Both the position numbers and the translations under genes were made by a program. This document shows positions 52,939 through 61,617 of a stretch of DNA of 64,000 nt, in pieces. This DNA comes from an uncultured Actinomyces sp. (lineage in GTDB: Bacteria > Actinomycetota > Actinomycetes > Actinomycetales > Actinomycetaceae), in NCBI GenBank assembly GCA_938014245.1, contig CALLSD010000062.1, positions 1 through 64,000 on the forward strand, given 5' to 3'. Positions within the stretch are counted from its first letter, which is position 1. Each line of letters opens with the position of its first letter. The notes beneath the pieces were generated by a model. It did not search any database. It had not been told where the DNA came from and saw only the letters and a program-made list of their open reading frames with translations.

Positions 52939-52968
52939 TTGACCCCCAAGAATCTACACGCGTAGAAT
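52939..52968 (+). promoter_or_regulatory. Promoter with LacI-type operator for the MHS transporter operon
   Basis: TTGACC (52939-52944), 18 bp and TAGAAT (52963-52968) form a good promoter. The palindrome TCTACACGCGTAGA (52953-52966), with a central CG as in LacI/GalR operators, overlaps the -10. The operon's second gene encodes a LacI-type regulator, so autorepression is likely. Confidence 0.6.
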
Positions 52969-53037
52969 CGTGACTATCGTCACCGGATGCACCGCCGGAA
53001 CGCTCACCAACCAACCCACGCTGCAAGGAGGCAGCTA

Positions 53038-54393
53038 ATGGCACAATCGAATGAGGAACTTCAGGCATCGGACCTGAATTTCCAGACCCCTGAGGGCCGC
53101 AAGAGCTTCTGGCTCAATATCTTCTCAGTCTGGCTGGGCACGACAATGGAATACGTCGACTTCGCCCTGTACGGACTCGCCGCCGGCCTCGTTTTCGGCG
53201 ATGTCTTCTTCCCAGAACAGACCCCGATCATCGCTCTACTTTCATCCTTCGCAACCTACGCAGTCGGCTTCCTCGCTCGCCCGCTGGGCGCCATTATCTT
53301 GGGCCGCGTCGGCGACCGCCACGGACGCAAGGTCATCATGGTTATCACCGTTGGCCTCATGGGCATTTCGACCACTGCTCTGGGCTTGCTCCCCACATAC
53401 CGCCAAGTCGGCTGGCTTGCGCCGGCATTGCTTGTATTCCTGCGCCTCTGCCAGGGATTTGGCGCAGGCGCTGAGCTCTCCGGTGGTGCAGTTATGCTCG
53501 CCGAGTTCTCTCCCGTCAAACACCGAGGCGTGGTCGCTTCACTCATCGGTGTCGGCTCCAACACGGGCACGCTGCTTGCTTCCTCAGTCTGGCTGCTGGT
53601 TTTGACCATGCCGAAAGAACAGCTCATGACATGGGGCTGGCGAGTCCCCTTCTTGATCTCGATCTTCATCGCTTTCTTCGCAATCTTCCTGCGTCGCTCC
53701 ATGCAGGAAAGCCCCGTGTTCACCGCATTCAAAGAACGCAAGCAACGCGAACAAGAATCCGTCGTCGAGGCCGGTCTTGACGCCCACGAGGGCGGCTGGC
53801 GCGCATTCTTCGTCATGCTCGGCCTGCGCATCGGCGAAAACGGTCCTTCATACATCGCGCAGTCATTCCTTGTGGGATACGTCGTCAAGGCGCTGGCGAT
53901 GGAGAAAGCCGTTCCGACGACCGCTGTTCTGGTCGCTTCTTTCCTGGGTTTCGCAATCATCCCCTTCTCCGGGTGGCTCTCAGACCGCTTCGGACGCCGC
54001 ATTACGTACAGAATCTTCTGCGCGCTCCTCGTTCTCTATGCCTTCCCTGCCTTTGCTCTTCTGCAATCTAAGGACCCGTGGATTGTTGGTTGCGTTATTG
54101 TTGTCGGCATGGGACTGGGGTCGCTGGGTATCTTTGGTGTTCAAGCGGCCTACGGCGTCGAACTTTTCGGCGTCCAGCACCGGTACTCACGAATGGCTGT
54201 TGCCAAGGAGCTCGGGTCGATCCTCTCGGGCGGCACCGCTCCGATGGTCGCCTCGGCGCTCCTTGCAACCTTTAATTCGTGGATCCCGTTGGCAACCTAC
54301 TTCGCGGTTACGGCCTTCATCGGTTTTGCAACCACTTTCGTTGCCCCCGAGACCCGCGGCCGCGACCTCACTCTCCTTGAGGACGCAATCTAA
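53038..54393 (+). CDS. MFS transporter, metabolite:H+ symporter (MHS) family
   Basis: A 451-residue MHS/ProP-like transporter with twelve membrane helices. The family loop GRVGDRHGRKVIM follows helix 2, and FRLCQGFGAGAELSGG-like LRLCQGFGAGAELSGGAVMLAE is diagnostic. Later come GENGPSYIAQSF and the cytoplasmic WLSDRFGRRITYR. The ATG at 53038 has AGGAGG six bases upstream. It is first in an operon with a LacI-type regulator and a nucleoside hydrolase. A nucleoside or related substrate is therefore plausible. Confidence 0.88.
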   Translation: MAQSNEELQASDLNFQTPEGRKSFWLNIFSVWLGTTMEYVDFALYGLAAGLVFGDVFFPEQTPIIALLSSFATYAVGFLARPLGAIILGRVGDRHGRKVIMVITVGLMGISTTALGLLPTYRQVGWLAPALLVFLRLCQGFGAGAELSGGAVMLAEFSPVKHRGVVASLIGVGSNTGTLLASSVWLLVLTMPKEQLMTWGWRVPFLISIFIAFFAIFLRRSMQESPVFTAFKERKQREQESVVEAGLDAHEGGWRAFFVMLGLRIGENGPSYIAQSFLVGYVVKALAMEKAVPTTAVLVASFLGFAIIPFSGWLSDRFGRRITYRIFCALLVLYAFPAFALLQSKDPWIVGCVIVVGMGLGSLGIFGVQAAYGVELFGVQHRYSRMAVAKELGSILSGGTAPMVASALLATFNSWIPLATYFAVTAFIGFATTFVAPETRGRDLTLLEDAI

Positions 54394-54417
54394 TACCGCC
54401 TATAGGAGCGAATAGAC

Positions 54418-55428
54418 ATGGCGAAGCAGCCCACCCGCGACGACGTCGCACGACTTGCCGGCACCTCTACTGCCGTGGTCAGTTACGTCGTCAACGGTGG
54501 GCCTCGCAATGTCCGCCCTGAGACTCGAAAACGCGTTCTCGAGGCGATTGAGCACCTGGGCTATCGCCCCAACGCCTCGGCACAGTCTCTTTCACGAGGC
54601 CGCAGCGACCTTTTTGCGCTCCTCGTCCCTGACCTCGCAAACCCCTACCTCGCCGAGCTTGCCCAACGCCTCGAAGAAGAATTCTTCCGCAGGGACATGG
54701 TTTTGGTTGTCGGGGATTCCCATGATGACCAGGACCGCGAGTCGACGATTCTCGAGGCATTCCGCCGACAGCAGATCGCGGGGCTCGCCTGGTACGGCGT
54801 CACCCAACCGCTCCCTCTAGATCTTCTTGAGGACGCCTCGTTCCCGGTGGTTTTGCTCAACGAACCCGACGGACAACGCATGGGTAAGCAACCAAGGGTC
54901 ACACGCCTCGTCGCTGACGAACAAGAGGCTGCGCGCGTGGTGACCGAGCACCTTTTGCAGCATGGAAGAACTCGCGTGGCAATGGTTGCTGGCCCTAAGG
55001 GGCGCCACAATGCCCGCGAGCGTATCCGAGGGTGGCGTTTGGCTTTGCGTCAGGCAGGGCTCGAAGAGAGCGCGGTTATTCACGGGCCGTTTACTCGCGC
55101 TGGTGGCGTTCAGGCAGCTCAGGCTTTGATCGATTCTGGTGCCGACGCGGTGGTTGTTTCAAACGAATTGCAGGCTACGGGCTTATTGCGCGAACTCCAT
55201 CGCGCGGGGGTCGCCGTGCCTGAAGATATCGCGGTTGTTGTCCTCAATGGAACGGCATTGTCTGAATTCTTGTGGCCACCAGTAACCAGCGTGGACGTCC
55301 CGGTGAGCTCACAAGCCGAGGCAATCGCTGATTTTGTCACGGGAACGGACCGCGCGCGCGACCTGAGCGTGACTTCCCGCTTAACGAAGCGAGCAAGCTG
55401 CGGGTGCTCGTATTTTTCCAAGGATTAA
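54418..55428 (+). CDS. LacI-family transcriptional regulator
   Basis: A 336-residue LacI/GalR repressor. The helix-turn-helix is TRDDVARLAGTSTAVVSYVVNGGPRNVRPETRKRVLEAI at the N-terminus, followed by FALLVPDLANPYLAELAQRLEEEF and a ligand-binding domain. It lies 24 bp after the transporter gene and one base overlaps the nucleoside hydrolase start (TAATG). A CpG-centred palindrome in the operon promoter is its likely operator. The inducer may be a ribose- or nucleoside-derived ligand. Confidence 0.88.
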   Translation: MAKQPTRDDVARLAGTSTAVVSYVVNGGPRNVRPETRKRVLEAIEHLGYRPNASAQSLSRGRSDLFALLVPDLANPYLAELAQRLEEEFFRRDMVLVVGDSHDDQDRESTILEAFRRQQIAGLAWYGVTQPLPLDLLEDASFPVVLLNEPDGQRMGKQPRVTRLVADEQEAARVVTEHLLQHGRTRVAMVAGPKGRHNARERIRGWRLALRQAGLEESAVIHGPFTRAGGVQAAQALIDSGADAVVVSNELQATGLLRELHRAGVAVPEDIAVVVLNGTALSEFLWPPVTSVDVPVSSQAEAIADFVTGTDRARDLSVTSRLTKRASCGCSYFSKD

Positions 55429-56420
55429 TGATGTCTCTTCCGATCATTGTCGACTGTGATCCCGGAAATGGAATCCCGGGCGCGAATGTTGATGACGCGC
55501 TAGCTCTTCTGTATGCCCTGCGCCATCCTGAGTTGGATTGCCGAGCCGTGTGGACGGTTTTCGGGAACACGCCTTCTGAGACTGGTGCGATGTGCGCCCA
55601 CGAGATCGTTGATTGCGCGGCGTTTATCGGCCAGACTCCCCTGCATATTCAGCAGGGTTCAACCCATCCTTTGCTGGCCAGCACGCAACGTTGGGACCAG
55701 CAGCGGGAGGAATACGCCTCGAGCCTTGAGGGAGTAAGCGCGTGGGGAGGCGGGTGCATCGTCCCCGTTGCGGGTGATGGGAATACTTCCATCGACGAGG
55801 CCGTGGCTGAGAAGTTGTTCCGCGATGTTACAGATGCTGTATCAGCGGCAGTGGCGCCATCGACTGGCCAGAAGGTAACAATTGTTGCGATCGGCCCGCT
55901 GACAAATATCGCGCGTTTGTTGGTGGCGCACCCTGAGTGCAGCGAGCTGGTCGGGCAGATCGTGCTGATGGGCGGCTGCTTTGGTTTTGACGATCTTGTG
56001 GATACGAATTTTGCTGTCGATCCCGAGGCTACGCAGATTGTTTTCGATAGCGCGATCCCGTTAACTGTTGTTCCTTTGGATACGACTCGGACGACTCACA
56101 TGTCGGAAGAGCGCTGGGATCGCATGTTGAACGCTTGTACGGATGAGGATTTGGCCGAGGCGCTTCAACAGTGGATTAATCCATGGCTCGCTTTTTCTCA
56201 GCAGACTCGCCCGGTTGATGGCATGTGGGTCCACGACTTGGTGACCCTGTTTGCGCTGACGAATCCTGAGTTGGTCTCGATTGAGGATGCGCATTGCGCG
56301 GTTAACGAGGCGGGGAAGCTGAAGCGTTGTTCTGACGGGCGTCTGGTACGTGTTGTGACCGCGGTGGATAACGAGGGTTTACTGGGTGCTTTGGAGCAAG
56401 TCATCGCCGACAAGAACTAG
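55428..56420 (+). CDS. Inosine-uridine-preferring nucleoside hydrolase-family protein
   Basis: About 330 residues. The metal-binding motif near the N-terminus reads VDCDPGNGIPGANVDDALAL. This is a longer version of the usual DxDPGxDDALAL that keeps the aspartates. VAIGPLTNIARLL, LMGGCFGF and the C-terminal VHDLVTLFALTNPEL with histidine-aspartate follow. It cleaves nucleosides to base and ribose. Two consecutive ATGs follow the overlapped LacI stop, so 55431 is an alternative start. Confidence 0.88.
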   Translation: MMSLPIIVDCDPGNGIPGANVDDALALLYALRHPELDCRAVWTVFGNTPSETGAMCAHEIVDCAAFIGQTPLHIQQGSTHPLLASTQRWDQQREEYASSLEGVSAWGGGCIVPVAGDGNTSIDEAVAEKLFRDVTDAVSAAVAPSTGQKVTIVAIGPLTNIARLLVAHPECSELVGQIVLMGGCFGFDDLVDTNFAVDPEATQIVFDSAIPLTVVPLDTTRTTHMSEERWDRMLNACTDEDLAEALQQWINPWLAFSQQTRPVDGMWVHDLVTLFALTNPELVSIEDAHCAVNEAGKLKRCSDGRLVRVVTAVDNEGLLGALEQVIADKN

Positions 56421-56483
56421 GTTCTTTGCTTCACCCGCGCCAAACTGCCCGCAGATGGGGGTGCTTCACAGTAAAGTGAAAGC

Positions 56484-56807
56484 ATGCTTGACGATGCGGT
56501 TGCACAGAAATTGCGCGCGTTCTCTGAGGAACGCGATTGGGATCAATTCCATACACCCGAAAACTTGGCGAAATCAATTTCTATCGAGGCCGCGGAACTC
56601 TTGGAGTGCTTCCAGTGGTCGCCCGATGGGGATCTCCAGGCGGTCAAGGAAGAACTCGCCGATGTCCTGACCTACTGTTATTTCCTTGCAATGAAGGTCG
56701 GGCTTGAGCCCGATCAGATCGTGTTGGAGAAGCTTGCTGTGACGGCGCAGAAGTATCCGGTTGAAAAGTCTCGTGGGAGCAGCGTGAAGTATCACCAGCT
56801 GGATTGA
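56484..56807 (+). CDS. MazG-like nucleotide pyrophosphohydrolase
   Basis: A 107-residue single-domain all-alpha NTP pyrophosphatase. The metal motifs EAAELLECFQW and EELADVLTYC are the paired E..E/E..D signature. Short stand-alone members hydrolyse dCTP-like or non-canonical NTPs. The plus-strand position after the nucleoside hydrolase fits nucleotide housekeeping, but a 64-bp gap and a new ATG suggest a separate unit. Confidence 0.85.
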   Translation: MLDDAVAQKLRAFSEERDWDQFHTPENLAKSISIEAAELLECFQWSPDGDLQAVKEELADVLTYCYFLAMKVGLEPDQIVLEKLAVTAQKYPVEKSRGSSVKYHQLD

Positions 56808-57016
56808 TCCGGCTGACAACAGCGATTGACACCTGCACAAATCCGCGCAACACCAATACAAAAACAGCGAAAAACAACACGCAAAAATTACATCTACGTA
56901 ATTCAGATGCATTAATCTGGGAATACGCAGCACGCCTTCGGGGAAATCCCCAAGAACGCAGCCAGTGATCAGCGATGTTCACTCGGCACCTATCCGCCAC
57001 AGAGAAGGGTATCTCC

Positions 57017-57510
57017 ATGCACAGTGATCCCAATGCAGACCAGCTTGCATTTGAAGTTGATGGCGTTCCAACGCCCAACGGAAGCTCTACCCCTTCTGTA
57101 TCTACGATCACTGAACCTTCGACTCCCCCGTCTTCTTCAGCCAAAGCACTGGATGCGCTCCTGAACGAGTACCGTGCGCGCGCGACAAGCGAACGCGAGA
57201 AGGGCACGCTCTTCGGCCGCATCGTGAAGAAGGTGGGCTCCTCCCTGTACTGGGACGACTGGTCCAAGGATATTGCAACGGTTGCTGGGCGTTACATCCG
57301 TTTAATTGAACAGTTGCTGGAAGACCCCGAGCGGCAAGATGCATTCCAGGAGTTCGTGGCGCGCTGCGCCAGACCTTGAATCCGTCGGTGGATAATGTCT
57401 CCGCGGTGGAGATGCTGGCCCAGCACATCCTGACGGCAAAGCCCTTTACGGTTGGCAATGGAACAGGAAAACAGACGAGCAAGAAGCGGAGGAGCAATGA
57501 AAAGAATTAG
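57017..57510 (+). pseudogene. Deleted and frameshifted helicase/restriction-type remnant
   Basis: The ATG at 57017 starts MHSDPNADQLAFEVD and then AKALDALLNEYRARATSEREKGTLF, the entry segment of large predicted helicases of the type ISP restriction type. After RIVKKVGSSLYWDDW it jumps to C-terminal-like AGRYIRLIEQLLEDPERQDAF. A -1 shift near 57360 then moves the frame so ALRQTLNPSVD, AVEMLAQHILTAKPF and a Lys/Arg-rich end continue to a stop near 57510. Most of the original gene is lost. It directly precedes the type I restriction genes. Confidence 0.6.
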
Positions 57511-57742
57511 CTACAACCCGTTGTGGAAGAAGCTCGTCGACAAAAGCTGGCTGAAGCGCGATCTCCAGCAAAAAGCTGGCATCAGCACTGGAACCGTTAC
57601 CAAGCTCGGACGGAACGAGAACGTCACCACCGCCGTTCTCGTCAAGATCGCCGAAGCACTGGACTGCGGACTGACCGACATCGCGGAGATCGTCGAAGTC
57701 ATCGAGTCTGTGAAGGGAGATAACGATGTCAAAGCTCACTGA
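57497..57742 (+). CDS. XRE-family (Cro/C1-type) regulator of the restriction operon
   Basis: An 81-residue helix-turn-helix protein (KRDLQQKAGISTGTVTKLGRNENVTTAVLVKIAEALDCGL). The ATG at 57497 has GGAGGAG five bases upstream. Its last codons overlap the hsdR start by 17 bp. Such small HTH genes often control nearby restriction systems. The 5' end overlaps the tail of the helicase remnant. Confidence 0.85.
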   Translation: MKRISYNPLWKKLVDKSWLKRDLQQKAGISTGTVTKLGRNENVTTAVLVKIAEALDCGLTDIAEIVEVIESVKGDNDVKAH

Positions 57743-60128
57743 AGAGGACGTCAAACTCAGGTTCATTACACCTGCGATCACAGAGACGGCTGGTTGGCGT
57801 AAAGAGCAACTTCGTATGGAGCTTGTCATCGCTCCTGGCCAGGTCATCGTTCAAGGTACCAAGACCAAACGGGGCGAGATCAGCAAAGCGGATTACGTGC
57901 TGCTTGGTTCGGAGTCGCGTAAGCCGCTTGCGGTTGTTGAAGCCAAGGACATGGAGCACACTGTTCGTGCAGGTCTGCAGCAGGCACTAGGTTATGCCGC
58001 GAAGCTTGACGCCCCGTTCGCCTACTCGTCAAACGGCAAGGGCTTCATCGAGCACGACTTCTTCACCGGCGTTGAGCGAGAGATCGGCTTGGATGAGTTC
58101 CCTACCGAGGATGAGTTGTGGCAACGCTATCTGGTTGGCAAAGGACTTGACGCTCAGGGTGCCGCACTGATTGCTGAGCCATATCATGTTGACCCGTTCA
58201 AACCGCAAGAAGCTCGCTATTACCAGCAAGTAGCGGTAGACCGCACGCTGGAAGCAATCGCACACGGCGACCGCCGTCTACTCCTGGTGATGGCCACCGG
58301 CACCGGCAAGACATTCACGGCCTTTCAGATTATTTGGCGGCTCCTCAAAGCTGGAACAGTGAAACGGGTACTGTACCTTGCCGACCGCAACGTGCTGATC
58401 GATCAGACCATCACCGGCGACTTCGAGCCACTCTCTGGCCGCATCACCAAGGTCAAAGGCAAGCACTTGGATTCCTCTTACGAGGTTTACATGAGCCTGT
58501 ATCAACAGCTCGCTGGTGAGGAGGGTGAAGAACCATTCCGGCAGTTCAAACCAGAGTTCTTTGACCTCGTCATCATTGATGAGTGTCACCGTGGATCAGC
58601 ACGCGAAGAATCGCTGTGGCGACGTGTCCTCGACTATTTCTCTAGCGCCATCCACATTGGTATGACGGCAACACCGAAAGAAACCAAGGAAGTGTCGAAC
58701 ATCGACTACTTTGGTGAGCCCGTCTACACCTACAGTTTGAAACAGGGAATCGAGGATGGCTTCCTCGCTCCGTATAAGGTGATCCGTGTTGGCTTGGACG
58801 TCGACTTGGAGAACTGGCGACCGTTCGAGGGGCAAGTCGACGTTGATGGCAACGAAGTTGAGGATCGCGAGTACAATGTCAAGGATTACGACCGTAACCT
58901 CATCATTGATGAGCGCACCCAGATGGTCGCCAAGTACGTGACGTCCTGGCTGGAGAAGTACGGCACTGATTCGAAGACCATCGTCTTCTGCGTCGATATT
59001 GAGCACGCTGAACGAATGCGCCAAGCCCTAGCGAACGAGAACCTTGAACGGGTCATCGAGGACTACCGGTACGTCATGAAGATCACCGGAGATGATAAAG
59101 AAGGCAAGGGTCAGCTCGATAACTTCGCTGACGGCAACGAGCAGTACCCGACACTGGTGACCACATCGAAACTGCTCACCACAGGCGTCAACGTCAAAAC
59201 GATCAAGCTCATCGTCTTGGAGTCCAACATTGGGTCGATGACGGAGTTCAAACAGATCGTCGGACGCGGCACCCGACTCGATCCTGAGCATGGCAAAGAG
59301 TTCTTCACGATCATGGACTTCCGTGGATCGACCCGACTCTTCGCCGACCCGGATTTCGACGGTAACCCAGCAGGCAGCATAGACATGCCTTTGCCCGAGC
59401 CTGGAGATGACGGCGAGATCCCCGAACCCGAATGGCCAGAAGACGACGAAACCGTGAAAGACCCCGGGTCTGAAGATGACATCGAGGACTTCGGCCCAGA
59501 TGATGTGATCATCTGTGATCCGCCTTGGATCGACGACCCAGCCCCTGAAAAGCAAGGCAAGGTGCGAGTTCGCGGTGTCGAAGTCAAGCTGCTCAACGAG
59601 CGCGTCCAGTACGTCGATCCCGTCACCGGCAAACTCATGACCGAATCGATCCGCGACTTCTCGAAGCGGTCATTGCTGAACACGTACTCCAGCCTCGACT
59701 CGTTCCTTACCGCTTGGTCGCAGGCCGAGCGAAAGGACGAACTCATCGGCCAGCTCAGCAGCCGTGGCGTTTTCCTTGAGGCGATACGCGAAGAAGCTGA
59801 CGGTAGGTTCTTCGACGTTGACGATTTCGACCTGATCCTCCACGTTGCCTTCGACAAGCCTCCACTGACCAAACAAGAGCGTATCGATCACGTCAAGAAG
59901 CGCGGTTACCTCCACAAATACTCAGACACGTGCCGCGAAGTGTTGGAAGCGCTCTTGGATAAGTACGCAGATATCGGTATATCTGAAATCGAAACAACCA
60001 GAATCCTCAGCATTGACCCATTCACCCAGTACGGGTCACCGCAGAAGATTGCCCGCCTCTTCGGAGGACGCGATGCCTACCTCCAGGCCGTTCGTGAACT
60101 CGAAGACGCCCTCTACGAAGCTGCATAA
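57726..60128 (+). CDS. hsdR: Type I restriction enzyme, R subunit
   Basis: An 800-residue restriction and translocation subunit. The nuclease core is seen as D56 and E72-A-K74 (VVEAKDME). The motor has Walker A ATGTGKT at 190-196, DECH at 285-288, GMTATPKET near 309 and IVGRGTRLDPEHG near 500. The EcoEI-type C-terminal domain follows, with an acidic Asp/Glu linker around 560-600. It cuts unmethylated DNA at a distance after translocation. Followed by hsdM (17 bp). Confidence 0.95.
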   Translation: MSKLTEEDVKLRFITPAITETAGWRKEQLRMELVIAPGQVIVQGTKTKRGEISKADYVLLGSESRKPLAVVEAKDMEHTVRAGLQQALGYAAKLDAPFAYSSNGKGFIEHDFFTGVEREIGLDEFPTEDELWQRYLVGKGLDAQGAALIAEPYHVDPFKPQEARYYQQVAVDRTLEAIAHGDRRLLLVMATGTGKTFTAFQIIWRLLKAGTVKRVLYLADRNVLIDQTITGDFEPLSGRITKVKGKHLDSSYEVYMSLYQQLAGEEGEEPFRQFKPEFFDLVIIDECHRGSAREESLWRRVLDYFSSAIHIGMTATPKETKEVSNIDYFGEPVYTYSLKQGIEDGFLAPYKVIRVGLDVDLENWRPFEGQVDVDGNEVEDREYNVKDYDRNLIIDERTQMVAKYVTSWLEKYGTDSKTIVFCVDIEHAERMRQALANENLERVIEDYRYVMKITGDDKEGKGQLDNFADGNEQYPTLVTTSKLLTTGVNVKTIKLIVLESNIGSMTEFKQIVGRGTRLDPEHGKEFFTIMDFRGSTRLFADPDFDGNPAGSIDMPLPEPGDDGEIPEPEWPEDDETVKDPGSEDDIEDFGPDDVIICDPPWIDDPAPEKQGKVRVRGVEVKLLNERVQYVDPVTGKLMTESIRDFSKRSLLNTYSSLDSFLTAWSQAERKDELIGQLSSRGVFLEAIREEADGRFFDVDDFDLILHVAFDKPPLTKQERIDHVKKRGYLHKYSDTCREVLEALLDKYADIGISEIETTRILSIDPFTQYGSPQKIARLFGGRDAYLQAVRELEDALYEAA

Positions 60129-60144
60129 GGAGCACAAGTAGCTA

Positions 60145-61617
60145 ATGAGCCTGAACTCGTTCATCTCAACCTCCCGCAAGATCATGCGCGGAGACGCCGG
60201 GGTCGACGGCGATGCCCAACGCATCGCCCAACTCACCTGGCTGTTGTTCCTCAAGGTCTACGACGCGAAAGAAGCCGACTGGGAGTTCCACAACCCCGCC
60301 TACCAGTCGATCATCCCCAAACATCTCCGCTGGCGATCTTGGGCACCCGACCGAAAAGACGGACGCTCCAAGACCGGTGAGGAACTGCTGACGTTTCTCA
60401 ACACTGAACTCTTCCCAGTCCTCAAATCGCTGCCGATCACCGCATCGACGCCGCTCAGTCAATCCGTGGTTCGGGCAGTGTTCGAGGATTCGAACCAGTA
60501 CATGAAGGACGGCATCCTCATCCGTCAACTCGTTAACCTGATCGACGAGATTGACTTCGAGGACTATACAGACCGGCATGCTTTCGGCGAGATCTACGAG
60601 ACCTTGCTGAAAGAACTCCAAAGCGCGGGCAGCTCAGGTGAGTACTACACGCCGCGCGCGGTCACCGACTTCATGATCGAAATGATCAACCCCAGGCTCG
60701 GAGAGACCGTCGCGGACTTCGCAGCCGGAACAGCCGGGTTCCTCACCTCAACGCTCAAACACCTCGACGAACAGGTCGAAAGCGTCGAAGACCGCGAGGC
60801 ATATCGCTCCAGCGTTTACGGCATTGAGAAGAAGCCAATGCCGTACCTACTTGGCGTGACCAACCTACTGTTACACGACGTCGACCAGCCCCAGTTCATT
60901 CACGGCAACTCACTCGAACGCAACGTGCGCGACTTCAAAGACAGCGAGAAGTTCGACGTCGTCACCATGAATCCGCCCTACGGCGGCACAGAGCAAGAAT
61001 CGGTCAAAGCGAACTTCCCGCAAGCCTTCCGTTCCTCTGAAACCGCAGACCTATTCATCGCGCTCATCACCTACCGGCTCAAACGACACGGAAGAGCCGG
61101 GGTCGTACTGCCCGACGGGTTCCTCTTCGGCAACGACGGCGCAAAACTCGCACTGAAGGAACGGCTCCTCAAGGAGTTCAACCTCCACACCATCATCCGC
61201 CTGCCGGGCTCTGTGTTCTCGCCCTACACCTCCATTGCTACCAACCTGCTGTTCTTCGATAACACCGGCGCAACCAAAGAAACCTGGTACTACCGAGTAG
61301 ACCTCCCCGAAGACTACAAAGCGTTCTCCAAGACCAGACCAATGCTGAGGGAACACCTGGCCGACGCCGCTGAGTGGTGGATGGATCGCCGAGAGATCGA
61401 AGACGCTGACGGCAACCCCAAAGCCCAGCGGTTCACCGCCGATCAACTTATCGAGGGCGGTTACAACCTTGATCTCTGCGGCTTCCCGCAACAAACAACC
61501 GTCGTGCTCAGCCCAGAAGAAACAATCGCTGATTACAAGACCAAACGAGCCGAACTCGACGCGCAAATCGACGCCAAAATCGCCCAAATTGAAGCGCTCC
61601 TGGCGGTGACCGAATGA
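60145..61617 (+). CDS. hsdM: Type I restriction enzyme, M (methyltransferase) subunit
   Basis: A 490-residue N6-adenine methyltransferase. The SAM motif DFAAGTAGF is at 191-199 (DPxxGxGGF-like) and the catalytic NPPY is at 276-279. The N-terminal helical HsdM_N domain precedes them. It pairs with HsdS for sequence-specific methylation and with HsdR for cleavage. Its stop overlaps the hsdS ATG (ATGA). Confidence 0.96.
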   Translation: MSLNSFISTSRKIMRGDAGVDGDAQRIAQLTWLLFLKVYDAKEADWEFHNPAYQSIIPKHLRWRSWAPDRKDGRSKTGEELLTFLNTELFPVLKSLPITASTPLSQSVVRAVFEDSNQYMKDGILIRQLVNLIDEIDFEDYTDRHAFGEIYETLLKELQSAGSSGEYYTPRAVTDFMIEMINPRLGETVADFAAGTAGFLTSTLKHLDEQVESVEDREAYRSSVYGIEKKPMPYLLGVTNLLLHDVDQPQFIHGNSLERNVRDFKDSEKFDVVTMNPPYGGTEQESVKANFPQAFRSSETADLFIALITYRLKRHGRAGVVLPDGFLFGNDGAKLALKERLLKEFNLHTIIRLPGSVFSPYTSIATNLLFFDNTGATKETWYYRVDLPEDYKAFSKTRPMLREHLADAAEWWMDRREIEDADGNPKAQRFTADQLIEGGYNLDLCGFPQQTTVVLSPEETIADYKTKRAELDAQIDAKIAQIEALLAVTE

